From contig NC_079479.1 of the NCBI RefSeq assembly GCF_026230105.1, forward strand, positions 31,651,385 through 31,715,384: a DNA stretch of 64,000 nt, written 5' to 3'. Numbering within the stretch: position 1 is the stretch's first letter; each line of letters begins with the position of its first letter. Shown here one piece after another: positions 12,240 to 25,127 of the stretch. Source of the DNA: Diorhabda sublineata. Lineage: Eukaryota > Arthropoda > Insecta > Coleoptera > Chrysomelidae. The translations under genes were made by a program, and so were the position numbers. Below the pieces are notes generated by a model. That model worked only from the letters and a program-made list of their open reading frames with translations, was not told the DNA's origin and searched no databases.

Positions 12240-13245
12240 GAGAAATTCCAAGAGGTAGGTAGATGTTCAATAAGTTCGATACCCTTTTTATAATGAAAAT
12301 CGTCAAGCTCCTCAAAATAACCATTAAATGCCGATGTCCCCTCTTCATTTTTGGAAAATCTTTGACCACCCAGCTATTTCTTCAAGTCTGGGAACAGAAA
12401 ATAATCCGATAGGGATAAATCTCACAAATAGGGTGCATGAGGTAGCAATTCAAACTTTGATTCATTAATTTTTACCATTGCAATAACGGATGTGTGAGCT
12501 AGTGCAGTTTCTTGTAAAACACTTTCTTCTTAGCTAAATGCTGTTGTTTTGCTTGATTTCTTCGCTAAAACGTTGCATAATACTCGCTGTTAATAGTTTT
12601 TACTTTTTCAGATTGACTAGACTTTGCCTTCTTTTGACCAGGTTCTCCCTTTTCAGTCAATTGTATTGATTGTTCTTTTATTTCGGGTGTGATGTGATGG
12701 ACCTACGTTGCGTCCATGGTTATGAAAGGGAGCAAAAATTCCGCTCTATTTCTGTGAAACATTGCCAAACACTCGATGGAAACATCTTCACCACGCTGTT
12801 TTTGTTCCATTGTGGGCAAAAGCTCAACCCATCTTGAGAACAGATTTCTCATGTCTAAATTTTCAGTTAGTATGCGATGTACTGCACTTTTTGAAATGTC
12901 TACTATGTCTACTAGCTCGCGCACTCTCAGTCGAAGATTATCTAGAATCGCTTTGAGGATTCCCTTCAACATTTCTGGAATCGTCACCTCATTTGGTCGA
13001 CCACCGCGATGCTGGTCTTCGCAGGTCGTTTAAACTCTGCTACCTAATATTTTACTGTTGATAACGAAGGAGCAATCTCACCCAGAGTAGAATCTTGTTC
13101 AGCTTTTATATTGGTTGAGCTAATGCCTTTCAAATAAAAGTATTGTATTTCATAACGATGACCAATTTTTTCCATGTTTACAAATTCAGTGATATTTTTC
13201 AAACAAGTGCCGCTATCTCTAGGTCAGACCAAGTGCTTTTGTGAC
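12240..13245 (-). mobile_element. Mariner transposon copy A, inactive
   Basis: Reverse-strand mariner. The transposase start codon is at 13175-13173 (MEKIGHRYEIQYFYLKG). The helix-turn-helix region follows (VDISKSAVHRILTENLDM), then the segment with the first catalytic aspartate (FITMDAT at about 12703-12720, where the usual ETW is damaged), then LTEKGEPGQKKAK, HTSVIAM and DYFLFPDLKK. The 5' terminal inverted repeat contains ctctaggtcagacc near 13215-13230, matching those of copies B and C below. An in-frame stop follows STVKY, there is a frame break at GRPNEV, and the middle domain before LAHTSV is shortened. In the family the protein cuts and pastes DNA at TA targets. This copy cannot encode it. 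Confidence 0.82.
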
Positions 13246-16200
13246 CTTCCTCGTATTTGCCAAGAAGTCAATTCGACGGTCCTTAATCGAAAGTTTAGCC
13301 ACGTTATCACAATTTCGGTCCTGTTTGGTAATATCAGAATTTTCTAAACATCAGTAATTAATGTAAACTTAATTAGAAATGTATAATAACGGTATTATGA
13401 TTAAAGACTCCTTTGACTATTTAGGTTTTAGATGTGAAATCAACAATAGGTCTTTGTGTAAACTTCATTGTTCCCCCAACGTCTTATTCCGGCCCTCACC
13501 CGGCGTACTTCTAGCGAGCTTTCAAAATGGCTTCCATGCAAATTACATAGAAAACTTAAGACAACGCGGATATTGAGTTAACACTACGGATAGGTCTCTT
13601 GCAAATTTAGATTTTAGGAATAGTTGATGTAAGGAATAGAATTCCGTAAATTCAGATTTTGAATATTCCTTCTCTAACGGTAATAATGTTGCAAAACTTG
13701 TTACTCATCTGGAGTTGTTCGTTAAAATTTCAGACGAACTTCTCCATTGTTTAGCAGTCGGAAATTTGAGGCTCACGTTACCGTCTAGTGAATAAGGCTT
13801 TTTTGGTAATTAGTTTAAATATACACAAACATATTTATGAATCTAGCAAATATTTTACTATTTTACTCCACATCTACAGATTATATTACAGGTTTCCAAA
13901 ATGCGTTAAGTATGGAAAATTTAGATCTGGTAAATTAGGAAACGTGTCGACCAGATATCGTATAAATGAAGAAATAGGGAAATTACCACACCAAAAGTTA
14001 TATCTAACTCACGTTTTGGTAACCAAATTGTCATCTTCAGATATCTAAAATGATAAATAATGTTTTTTGTAATTATGATTATAATAAATGATTACTTTTA
14101 GTATAATTTACAATTTTTCTAAGTAGTTAAATTCAATGAAATTACTTGGAAACTCATTTTTCAATAGAGAAAAACGTGTTAAAAATATAGAACATCATTT
14201 TTATCAACAACGTAAGCTAAAAACCCGTATGACTTCTTTCACCCCTTAAACGTCAACTAGTTTCGTTTCTCATGAGAACCTTATCTCCGATATTAACACT
14301 AACAACGTTGACCAGTGGTCATTCGGACCTTAAATTAACCTAAGTGTCTTGTAAAACAAGTGTATCCACCCCGAACCTTGACCATAACTTGCTCTTACCC
14401 TTTCCTCGAGGTCTTGCAGAGCCCTTTGAACGGACTAACCTGTTCCCCGCGAAACAAATTTGCTGTTAATTCTATTATCGAATTTAATACGAGGGGTGGA
14501 AAACGCGAGAATGAAGATACTAGTTCTCAATCACAAGTGGCAGTTGTGATCAGTGACTACGGACAATCAAATGTAAAGCACAGTGTCTATATAACAAAAA
14601 AAATTGATTGAAGTGAAGAGATTTTTTTTAAATGTGTTGTATCATCTTACTATGCGCGTTTCAAATGATGTAGTTAGTAATATGAATAAGAACTAAGTAA
14701 ATATAATAACAAGATAGTATTGAAGAAAATGGAAATGCTATGTGTAAAGTAAGGAACTATTTTTAAAATCTTTATAAATTGGTGATTAAAACAGACAATT
14801 TCTATTGAATCTATCACTGCCATTATAATCAATTTGATCTGAACATTTGAATTTTCACGACATGGATACTGTTCCTTTGTGAACTGAGTTAAATTCATTT
14901 CAATGATACGCTGAATGCTAGCTCTGGACAAGTTGCGTTCCTATATCCACATTAAAAAATTATGATAGTTTTCAAATTTATCTAAAAAACAATTTGAAAC
15001 AATTAAATCTTCTTAATGATTTTTTAAATTCAGTTGATTACTTCGCTCCTTGAAAATCTTTCAGATATTGAAATTATTTATATTCCAGAATTTTATTTGA
15101 ATATGGATCAATCTAATTGACAGCTCTTTTTATACTCAAACAACATTAAACCGAAGTGTTTAGTTTTTCAATGTTTTCCAATTATTACTGTGTTTTTATA
15201 ATTTTAATAACGATCCTGTTGATGAATTGTACCCAAATCCTGCTTAAAATATTTCAACTATGATACTTCTTCTATCTAAATCTCATTCTGCTTTCTTGTC
15301 TCCAATTCTTGTGATGTCAAAATACAATTTTCTGCTTTACTCCTTTTAATGGTGCTGTTTCCCATTGCCGAAGATATTTTCATCAAAATGTATGGAGATT
15401 CATGTTATAATAATTCCCAGTCTTCTGCTACTTGACATATTAGTCATTAGCTGTACATATTACCGTTTGCTTTTATACACTTTTTGATCTTTTCATTATG
15501 CTTCTAATATTTATTTCACCCTTTTCTCTTTTTCCATTCTCTTGGTATGACAACTATGTATAAATGAAACAGTTCATTCTATGTAGAATTGCAGCCGTTC
15601 AAATTTATTACAGATCTATACAATTTCGAAAATTATTTTCCATTTCTATTTTCTGTATGTTCCAACCATGAAATTCTTATTAGCTCTTCATTCTGTCATT
15701 CTTCTTAACCCCAGTTCTTTTTCTTGATTTTAATATGTCCCTATTTGATTTAATTGTGTTAATTGTTTCCTATCTGATATTTTTTTTATAGTTCAGTCAA
15801 TTTTCGTGATCTTCGGTACTCATTATCCCTTACACCATAAATTTTCCTCAATTTTGATGCTTATATTTTTATTATACTCTACGTGATATTTATTCATACT
15901 AGTAAAACTCTCAGTTCATGATTTTTTTTATCCCAGCTTTGTTAACATTAATTTCAATCTTTCATTCGTAAATCAGTAGACAATCTAAGATATTTGTTAC
16001 TTCGCAACACTGAAATATCTGTTTCTTCGCAATCTTCTGTTCTCTCTCTTTTTTCTGCGTCATTTTAAATATCAATAAGTTCAGTTTAAACTCCGAATTG
16101 ATTATCTCCCCTTCTTCTTTCACTTTTTTCTTAACATTCTCTAATTATATCATGCTTATAGATCTTATTCAATCAAACTTCTTCACAAATTTCTTGTCTA

Positions 16201-16975
16201 ATTAGTTCTGATTCCTGATAACAATATAATACTTTATATGTCGTAGAATTAACATCCAGCTTTGATGTGCTAGAGTTTCAATACATGTTACTCAGTTTTT
16301 CAATGTTGTTTTCCTCTGATTTCCTATTTTCTATCAAATCACAAGTTTTTTGAGTGTTTTTATCTATATTTTTATTGAGCGTTCTAAATTAATTTTAACT
16401 ATAATTAATATAGTATTCAGTTGGGTTAATCGTCGAATTCCTCTCCTTTTGTTTTTGGCAGCTCGTAGGCTTCACTAAAACCGAACGATTGACTGTTGTT
16501 TTTATACAATAACGCATTGTTACAACAAAGTTTCCATTGTGAAACTATTTGGACGTACCCCAATCACCCGCAACAATTTGATATAGTTTAATTAAGGCAA
16601 AAGTTTCGCTTCTCTCCATTTTGAATAATGATGGCTTGAAAGCATATTGATTAATGGCAAATTCTTAATAAGTGTTCACCGAACTCGTGCCTCCATAACA
16701 ATCAACTAACAATAATTTGATTAGTTAATTTCCGATGAATAGTTTAAATTTAAAGTCATTTGTGCTGACGTATTTTTCATATAGTTCTCATACCATATAA
16801 AATGGAGTTAGTGGACACCTCATAAACAGTTTTCAATTCAAATCTTTCATTAGCTCAATGGAAATATACATCCAGTGGCATATCTGTCCCGATAGTAGAG
16901 GTGGCTCATGTATTTTGGCGGTTACAGAATTTCCAGAAAGACAAATAATAAATCTTATTATTCGCCCGTTTCACT
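13246..16975. other. Non-coding stretch; strong T/C bias at 15.1-16.45 kb
   Basis: No gene was recognised. From about 15100 to 16450 the plus strand is conspicuously T- and C-rich, with few stops on one strand only by chance. Bases 16480-16960 are less degenerate and hold clustered ATTGT/ACAAAG and TAATT words, which might mark a regulatory element. One more copy of the gaccagtggtc motif is at about 14311. Confidence 0.4.
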
Positions 16976-16984
16976 CGAGTCAAA

Positions 16985-17210
16985 GCTAAAATATGTTGTC
17001 GATGATGATTTCCAAACCTTTGTTGCTTCTCGGAATATTTGAGTGCCGATTCTCTTCATTTTGTTCCTTTATAATGTTGTTTATATACTTCTTATCGATT
17101 TTGAATCTTCTGTCCAATTTTCGTAAACTAATTCTCAGTTTTCCGTGAGGCGCTTCAACTAAACCTTCTATCTTCTTTTTTGAAATTTCTTCTGCTGGTC
17201 TGCCTGATGA
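16985..17210 (-). mobile_element. IS630/Tc1-like transposase N-terminal scrap
   Basis: The reverse strand from about 17204 reads GRPAEEISKKKIEGLVEA, then GKLRISLRKLDRRFKI and YINNIIKEQNEENRHSN. This is the layout of the double helix-turn-helix found at the start of arthropod IS630-like transposases: a GRP linker, then S-x-RKLA-x-F-x-I, then an Y-x-x-K-x-L recognition helix. Sequence after this point loses the frame, and no DDE catalytic motif is recognisable. The scrap lies just upstream of, and opposite to, the LINE at 17.3 kb. Confidence 0.5.
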
Positions 17211-17279
17211 TCAAACATGATTAATAAAGATAAACATAAAAAATAAAGATGATTATTTTAATCTATATAAAAAACTGAA

Positions 17280-18310
17280 GGAATTACTGAAAATACAATA
17301 AAAAAAGATACCAATGATCACAACGAACACCGAAGGAGAGAGCCAGTTGACAGAAGATGACAAAAAACGGACTCGGGAAGGTTACATCAAACGCCTATTT
17401 GTAACAGAGCGAGATGACACGGGAGAAGAAAGCAGATATACGGAAGATTCTTGTATTCTTGAGTCCGAAGTGATTCATGCCTTAAAAATCTCGAAAACCA
17501 GTAAAACAACCGGACCTGATAACATTCCAATAGAATACTTGAAGGCTTTGGACGATAGGAACTTGACCCATCTTACAAAATTGTTCAACAAAAACTATAA
17601 AACAGGAGAAGTTACAAAAGACTGGCTTGATTCAGTATTCATTCCATTGCCTAAAAAGAAAAACCTCAAGTCCTGTGACAAATATCCAATGATCAGTTTG
17701 GTGAGCCAAACACTAAAAGTACTCCTGAAAATAATCCAGCAGAGAACATATCGAAAATGTGAAGAACAACTAGATGAAACGCAGTTTGGCTTTAGAGAAG
17801 GATTAGGAACTATAGAAGTATTAATTATTGCAGATGGGTGCAGAAATATAAGTATCTTGGTTCAGCCGTAAACGCTCAAATGGATCCAGACGAAGAAATC
17901 AAGATCAGAATTAAAATGGCTCGAAACGGCATTTGTCAAGTACTCCTCAATGTTTGCAAACAAAAACCTAAGCCTCCACGTTAAAATAGGATTCATGGAA
18001 TGTTATGTGTGGTCAGTACTGCTGGAAACTTGGACCTTGAAAACTCAAATGATCAAAAAACTTGAGATGAGTTCTATAGACGCATCCTGAAGATACCCTG
18101 GACTGACAGAATCACCAAGGACGAAGTACTTAGACGCAAGAAAAACATCTTACATAGGACACATCTTACGCAACGAAAAATACCTATTACTACAGAACAT
18201 AATTCAGGGCAGAGTAAAGGGAAAGAAAGGCATCAGCAGGAAGACAAAATCCTGGCTCCGTAATATAAGAGATGGAAAAATCTCAGCGTCGGAAAATTGT
18301 TTCATGTTGT
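17280..18310 (+). mobile_element. LINE reverse-transcriptase copy with internal deletion
   Basis: The frame at 17314-17871 (185 codons) carries the N-terminal half of a non-LTR reverse transcriptase: TGPDNIP (residues 66-72), the PLPKKK box (111-116), YPMISL (124-129) and QFGFREGLGT (157-166). Just past QFGF the reading jumps, with a frameshift at about 17830, to the far C-terminal part: KYKYLGSAV, then EIKIRIKMA, CYVWSVLLETWTL, YIGHILRNEKY and SWLRNIRDGK near 18270. The palm with the YADD catalytic pair is missing, so the copy is dead. This element type normally encodes an apurinic endonuclease plus reverse transcriptase; the endonuclease is not seen. Confidence 0.85.
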
Positions 18311-20382
18311 CTGACTATTCCCATTCTTTGAAAGTGATTAACCGTAAACGATATCTTCAAATTAAACTTGTAACAGAGACGCGATGGTTATACTTGAGAC
18401 ATTTAACAACTGCTTAATTACGAAAAACAAAAAAATTATCTGTCAACGCCTACTTTACTTGCTAAGCTATCTAAATATATACGGATGTTTTGTCCCTACA
18501 CCCTCACATATTCAATATTTATATCATTAATTTCGATATACAAACGGTCTTATCTTTTGAATTACCCTATATGTATTGGTAAAACTGCATATTACACGAA
18601 CAAGGAATATAGGAATATAAGTCCTAATATGTGGGAATATACATGTTATCGCATTTGAAAAGCTTTGTTTTGTCACTTTGTATAAAGGGTGATTCAACTA
18701 AAATTTGCTCACACAAACTCACCCTCTAGCTCACAGAACCACATTATCGAACGTAGATATGTATCAACAAAGACATTTATACTCAGTTATCATGAAAGTA
18801 AGACCATATAAATTTATCGAACTTTTTCTTTAAATGCGTCAATCTGGTCATAGTACAAACAGAATTATTGTTCAAGGCATTAATCTAAAATAATGAAAAT
18901 ACATACAAATCCATTGCGCATTCTATGTAAAAGTTATCAGCCTGCTTCGTTATTGACACCTACTGTAACATCTAGCCAATGTAGTTGTTTGAAGATTGTC
19001 GACAGTAATTTTGAGAATCACATATAAAAAACTTTTTTATTTGCTATATTCATAGTTAAAAGAAAAACAATTTAAAAACCCTGAAACAAGCTGAAGCATA
19101 TAGAAAACATATTATTAGTGGGTACATTCATTTCCAAAATAATTTCCACAATTGTCTGTGCAGTTTTAAGGAAATTGTGTGTTCAAATGCTCAACTATCC
19201 TTAACCAAACCATTTTACAGCAGCTTAAGCAACTTTCTAGTGACATATTTCAACAAATTACCTGAATCAGTGAACATCCTACTTGATTATCAGTTTGGAC
19301 TCTGGCAAGGAACTAATTAGAATGCTGTGGTGATGTAATGCCAGTTCTATTTTTCTTTACCAAACTCTTGGCACATGACAGATTAAATTAGGAAACTTTC
19401 TAATGAAATTAATTCCGAACTTCCTCATCCTTTGCATATAACATTTCATATCCTTTAACTTATGTATATATGATGTTCTGGAATAAGTTCTAGGATCGAA
19501 ACTCTGGATTCTGGAAGAATAAATCGACGTGGTATTTAGAGATGGATAAACTATACTCGTAACTGGAACTAGAATATGTTCTTGTATTCAAATTTTACCA
19601 GTTTGTTAAAACAATTTGTTTGTCTGTAAATGATTTAAAACAATTAGATATTAATACCATGATGATACTAGAATACACAATCAAATCTTGTTTCTACTCA
19701 TCACGATTCCAAATTCAAAAACGCGTACACAACCATTTCAAACTCGAATTTAATACATTTATATCAAAAATATGTTAATCTGAGACTAAAAAACGCAACC
19801 AGCATCCACTTCTTCCTATCATATAGAAATGGAAAGTGTATAAAACAAGTTGTTGTTATAAACACGAAAATTTCATCGTTAATTGCGCAATATTTAAGTT
19901 CCAGAAGAATATACAGATCATAAGTTTCGACGTAGATACTTCTTCGACTAAAATAACAATAAATTGTTCTTCACGAATTTTGCAAAGAACTAATAACAAT
20001 TCTATAGTCTTTTTCAAGCTAGCCTTCTATAGCTTTATTTTGTAGTAAAAAAAATAGAAAATTCACGAGTGTAACAAAAATTTAGTTGTTAGTTCTTCTG
20101 AATATCCTTTGCTACAATCAACTTCCAATTCATTTTGTGTACGTAATAAACTTCAATTTACCGAAGGAACTTAATTAAAATATCACAAATTTCTATTTCA
20201 ATTTAATTTTTTTAATAGCGCTGTAGAAAAAATAATGTAAGCAACTTTTTCCAATCGTGAAAAAAGTGACACTTTATGAAGTATTCTTTGTAACTGTCTA
20301 TCCAAAATCCTGGTATCTATACCTACGTTTCGACTGTTCTCTAATTGAAAGATTCCAACTTATCCAACCAACAGAAATATGA
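18311..20382. other. AT-rich non-coding stretch
   Basis: No gene was recognised. A possible QFGLWQGTN frame near 19290-19320 recalls the QFGFRxGxGT box of LINE reverse transcriptases, but it is too short to call. Confidence 0.4.
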
Positions 20383-21127
20383 ATTTCTAATGTGTTATTC
20401 TCGAATGGTATTCACAGAAATTTCAAATTTGACACGTAAAAACATGGGATTTTCAATCAATTAGTGACAGTTGACAGAACGATTTAAAATCATGTTTAGT
20501 TCAGAATCGAATCGTATACTTCTATTGAGATATCGTTTATAATTCTTTATTGTTAAGCTCGAACAATTCTCGTTTATTTATTTCTAATGTCATATTTTCG
20601 AATGACATTTAAAGAAATTTTAAATTTGACACGTAAAAAAATGAGATTTTCAAGCATACAAGTGACAGTTAACAGAACAGTTAAAAATCATGATTAGCTC
20701 AGAATCGAATCGTATACTTCTATTGTGACATCGTTTATAATTCTTTATTGTTAAACACGAACAATTTTCTTTCATTTATTTCTAATGTCATATTCTCGAA
20801 TGGTATTCAAAGAAATTTTAAATTTGACACGTAAAAACATGGGATTTTCAATCAATTAGTGACAGTTGACAGAACGATTTAAAATCATGTTTAGTTCAGA
20901 ATCGAATCGTATACTTCTATTGAGATATCGTTTATAATTCTTTATTGTTAAACTCGAACAATTCTCGTTTATTTATTTCTAATGTCATATTTTCGAATGA
21001 CATTTAAAGAAATTTTAAATTTGACACGTAAAAAAATGGGATTTTCAAGCATACAAGTGACAGTTAACAGAACAGTTAAAAATCATGATTAGTTCAGAAT
21101 CGAATCGTATACTTCTATTGTGACATC
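20383..21127. repeat. 198-bp tandem repeat in an A-B-A-B order
   Basis: The word tttctaatgt recurs at 20383, 20581, 20779 and 20977, exactly 198 bp apart. Units 1 and 3 match each other best (gagatatcg, cgatttaaaatcatgttt). Units 2 and 4 share the other variant (tgtgacat, cagttaaaaatcatgatt). The effective repeat is therefore a 396-bp dimer present twice, the last unit being cut short at about 21127. No coding frame is maintained. Confidence 0.9.
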
Positions 21128-21789
21128 CAACAAATTATTACAAATTTCCATCCTCAATATAACTCTCTTAAGAATAGTTAGCCCACAAATCCTTTTTTAG
21201 TTTGTTTTAAGTTTAGTTTGAGGATCCTACTGTCGAAATTAGATAATTGTAGTTTTGATAGTTTCGGTGTTGCGTGTTCTTTTATATACCTATTCAAATT
21301 GAATAACCTACACTTTCTTAACGGATAAATAATCAATTTTCAATTTCCCTTTGAGTAATAAATTTTCGTTAATCTCCTGTTGGAAAACCCCAAAAGTTCG
21401 ATCAACTAAAAAAAATACATTCCTAGTTCGTCCTGGTATAAACGAGGCAGAAGTAATTAATATAGAATAGCGAATAAATCGAAAATAACGATCTTAGTGT
21501 AATAATTCATAGCGACTAATTTAAAACAAACTTTCCCAATTTAAAGCTGGAGCTAAAATTCCACGCCTGCAGAAGAGAGACAGAGAAACCGAAAACTAAA
21601 ACTAGCGGCATAAATTTAATCAAAAACAGAACACATATTAGAAATTCAATCTCGGAACGAAGCAACCCTAAAGGATCAGGGAACTTCCCTTAAAATATCC
21701 TATTTTCAACCACCCCATCCCATTCCGCACCTTAACCACTCCTTATCCCCTCCTTTCCCCTTTTTAAAAACTACCCCTATCTCAAGCAA
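21128..21789. other. Non-coding stretch upstream of the candidate promoter
   Basis: Nothing coding was seen. Bases 21690-21780 are C-rich on the plus strand (ccaccccatccc, ctcctttcccc), immediately before the GC-rich promoter-like patch. Confidence 0.45.
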
Positions 21790-22000
21790 ATTTCAGCCTT
21801 ACAGCGGGACACTCTTAAGTCATAATATAAAAGTTGGCTGTATGTAAGACGCGCAATACTTATATCTCATTGGTTAGAGGCTGTTACCTAGGTAACCGCG
21901 GATAGGCGGGCCTCGAGCTTTGCATCAATACTCTTAACTTTATCTTAGAAGCGAGCCCGGAGGAAAAAACGGGACTACGACGACTAACGTCGAACGACGG
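21790..22000 (+). promoter_or_regulatory. Candidate promoter and untranslated first exon with palindromic X-box
   Basis: This is one of the few GC- and CpG-rich islands in the window. In order it shows an inverted CCAAT box (ATTGGTTA at 21869-21876), the palindrome GTTACCTAGGTAAC at 21883-21896, then GCGGATAGGCGGGCCTCGAG, and a tract ending CGAACGACGG followed by GTAAGTGG at 22001. The palindrome fits the RFX X-box consensus (GTNRCC, 0-3 bases, RGYAAC). CCAAT plus X-box is a known promoter arrangement, for example in genes for cilia of sensory neurons. GTAAGT after ACGG is a strong splice donor, so 21.9-22.0 kb could be a first exon spliced to something outside the window. The start site and the gene are inferred, not seen. 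Confidence 0.42.
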
Positions 22001-22006
22001 GTAAGT
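22001..22006 (+). other. Candidate 5' splice site GTAAGT
   Basis: The sequence ACGG|GTAAGT matches the animal 5' splice consensus very well and sits at the edge of the GC-rich patch. It is the main argument that the patch is a first exon. Confidence 0.4.
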
Positions 22007-25000
22007 GGCGGAGAGAGAAACGAACAGCCCTGACGTCTTCTATCACTAAGAATGGGATGATGGATTGATCGCAAGAATGGAGTGGTGGGTACTTATAATG
22101 ATGTTTGAGTTCGACAAAACCTGCGAGAAATAGGGAGGAATATTATAATACAAATCAATAAAGATAAGAAACTATAAAGGTCCTACAAGATCGTACAAGG
22201 AAATATTATTATGGGACTAATAGATTTACTTATTTTATAATATAATTTTATATTAAAATCAACTTTGAATGCTGCATGATTCAAGCGATGTTTATTTGTG
22301 TTTGCAGCATTATTTCTCATGTTTCAAGTCAGCTTCTCGTAATTATATGAACTTCCGTCAAGGATCTGTGAAGAGAAGAAAGTTATTCCAGAATACTCAA
22401 TATAAAAAATTAAAAACAAACGTTTTCAGGTAGTAGGTTCTTCAATAAATTTAAAGACACATATCAAATTACTCAGCGTAGAACTTGATCACCAATAATC
22501 TCTATTAATTCATAAAATGTTGTGTTTTCTTCTCCTCGGAGTCCCAAAAGCTCTTTTACTTAAAATACGAACCCTCTATGACTTAAACGAATTGTTTTTC
22601 TTATTTTTTTAGATTAGATTTCTATTCGTGAGATGATTTAATAAACAGTGTCTTTTACTTTCTTCATTTATTTGAACACTATACAAACACTTAACTAACT
22701 TATAATAATTCACTTAACACTAACACTTAACTAACTGAAATAATTTATTTTAATTCTTCGATTACTTCTGATTTCGGTCAGTTTACTACGACTGTTTATT
22801 ATAAACTAACTAAACTGCGCTACAGAAACTTCTTAGATATATCCTAACAGAATGAACTGTTAAATCTTCTGAGCTTTTTAACGCCCAATTAACGGATCAA
22901 AATCATTTGTTCAATGAGTAAACTTATGATGTTACTTGATGTATTTAGAGATGCCTCAAACTAGAGAAGTTAGAACTAGTAACACTTCATAATATTTAAG
23001 TAGTAGGCCCCAACTGCCCCGTACGATTTAACAATCGTAATATGAATTTGTCAAGATCTACAATAATTTCAAAGGTGGCTTCAAGTTAACAACAAAGAGG
23101 TGGGATATCCCTTTGGTGATGAGAGGCGTGTTAGCAAAATAATTCTAGAAAATATACACAAAACAAATAAATAAATAAACCGTCCTGGGAATTATTAAAT
23201 TATTAAAAAGAAACAATGTAAATGAACCGCCTGCTATAATAGAAATATAAAAATCCGGGCAGTCCCCGCTCCCAACGATAATAAGGGCTTCGCACCTCAG
23301 TAATTCAAAGTTGTAACGACGACGACGACGTAACTTCAATCATCTTTCAATGTTCGAAGGTTCCCTATAGACCATTGTTTCGCACCAAATGGCTTCAAAT
23401 GTAAACTAAAGTCCAAATACAGTAATTTATTTGTATGTATGTATCAGTAGGTTTTAGCCTTTGTTCCGGGAGCATATCTTTGCGCACTGTGAGTTTTCCG
23501 CTTAATAATTTTTTCTATTCTCTTGATCCCAAATACCTACATTCCAATTCTTCTCAAACATCTTCTGTTTGATGTACCTAGAACAGGATGTTGCTTCCAT
23601 TTATCAAGGTTTGACATTTAAATAAAGATCTTCCTCTTCATTTCGACTCAAAAATTTCGGCCCTATTATTAAAAGTAATATTTTAATATAAGACCATTGA
23701 GAAAAAAGACCGCATGAGTCGCAGTCCTGCACTGCTCGGTGTTTTTCTTGGTTTTCCGTATCTAAAACTGATCTTTCTCCAAGACCAAGACAAAGAGCGC
23801 AACGTTAAGATTGCAAGCTCCATCCATCACTCGTAGCAATTGTTGATCAGACCTTGAAATCATTGAAGATCATAGGGCTCACATTATCTCTAGATAAATT
23901 CATTTGAGAATGGTCCTAGAAGTACCTGGCCTGACTTGATTGATAAGTTTGAAGATTTGTATTTGTATTTGTTTAATAATATTGAGCGTTTTCAGTGAAT
24001 TTGTAAAGATGGTGGTAGAGTGGTCCTTCTAATATTGAAGTTTCCTCACTGATTTATCATCCCAAAGCCAAAACTAGGTACTGAAACTGCAATTATAAAA
24101 TTTGGAGTAACCGATAAAAAAATGTTTGGTTTTTGCAAATCTAGGGTTCCTAAATTTGCGATGAAAATTTATATGTTCATTGAGCTGGAATCTGCTTAGT
24201 ATGTACATTAAGGGTTAGAGATTGAAAAATATTAACTACGTGTTTTTGAAAATTCGGCCCTTAAGGTGGGGATACCAAAGGTTGTACAGAAGTTCGTCAA
24301 TTTTGTAATTGAAATCTTCGAATTTTGTATTTGAGATGAAGATTTGAAAAAATGTTTTTGAATCAATCAAACTTGATAGGGGTGGATAGAGGAATGTGTA
24401 GCCTTACACCCCCGACTGAAATCTCTTTCTCAGGAAGTGGTAATTAGTGATGTTGTACCGGTTGGTACCTTGATGGCAGCTTAGCTCTAGTCTGGCAGCT
24501 GTAGAACAACGAATAGTATCACCACAAATTTACTGAATTTTATTCTAAACTTCAGTTGTAGAATGAAGATAGAGGACGTTTTAGAAACGACATGAAGGTT
24601 TTATTAAAATTTTTACATGAAATGCGAGGTCGATAACAAATTAATTACTTCCAAAACATGCACTGAGGAAAATTTAAATATTTAAAGTAAAATTTCATGT
24701 TACAATAGGTACCAGCGACTTCTTTGCAAAAAACTCATTCACCAGCAAGTTGAATAGCATATGAAGAAGACAAGGAAATTTCTTGCAGAAGAAAAGAGTT
24801 TCAACAGGCCTGTAAAATGTGTTGGAAAGTATTTCTAACAAATAATTACGAATAAAATTTATTTTATAGTTGTTAAATTGTGAGTGTAATAAATAATATG
24901 TTTAAATATATGAGTAATAAATAATTTTAAATCATATTCTTACCTTCGTTTTAAAAGTAGATAATTCATGATTGAAATTTTCTTAAAATAATGTCCCTTA

Positions 25001-25127
25001 ACAATTTTTAGACGTGGAAATAATCAAGGATTTTATACTATACCTCAGTGTTCATATTATTAAGTTGAAATTTAATAAAAAAATGTTATCAATTTGGACA
25101 GAAATCCCTATCGAATAAACATTTGAA
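22007..25127. other. AT-rich non-coding stretch
   Basis: No gene was recognised. Bases 22680-22830 repeat the word cacttaactaac several times, as in a decayed repeat. A perfect hairpin lies at 23022-23039 (TACGATT, 4-nt loop, AATCGTA). A short (ACG)5 run is at 23316-23330. Confidence 0.45.

Noticed and set aside
19280..19330. QFGLWQGTN as a LINE reverse-transcriptase box
   Set aside because: Only nine residues match, with a stop right after and no supporting motif nearby.
22680..22830. cacttaactaac-type repeated words as an LTR
   Set aside because: No matching second copy, primer-binding site or gag/pol sequence was found in the window.
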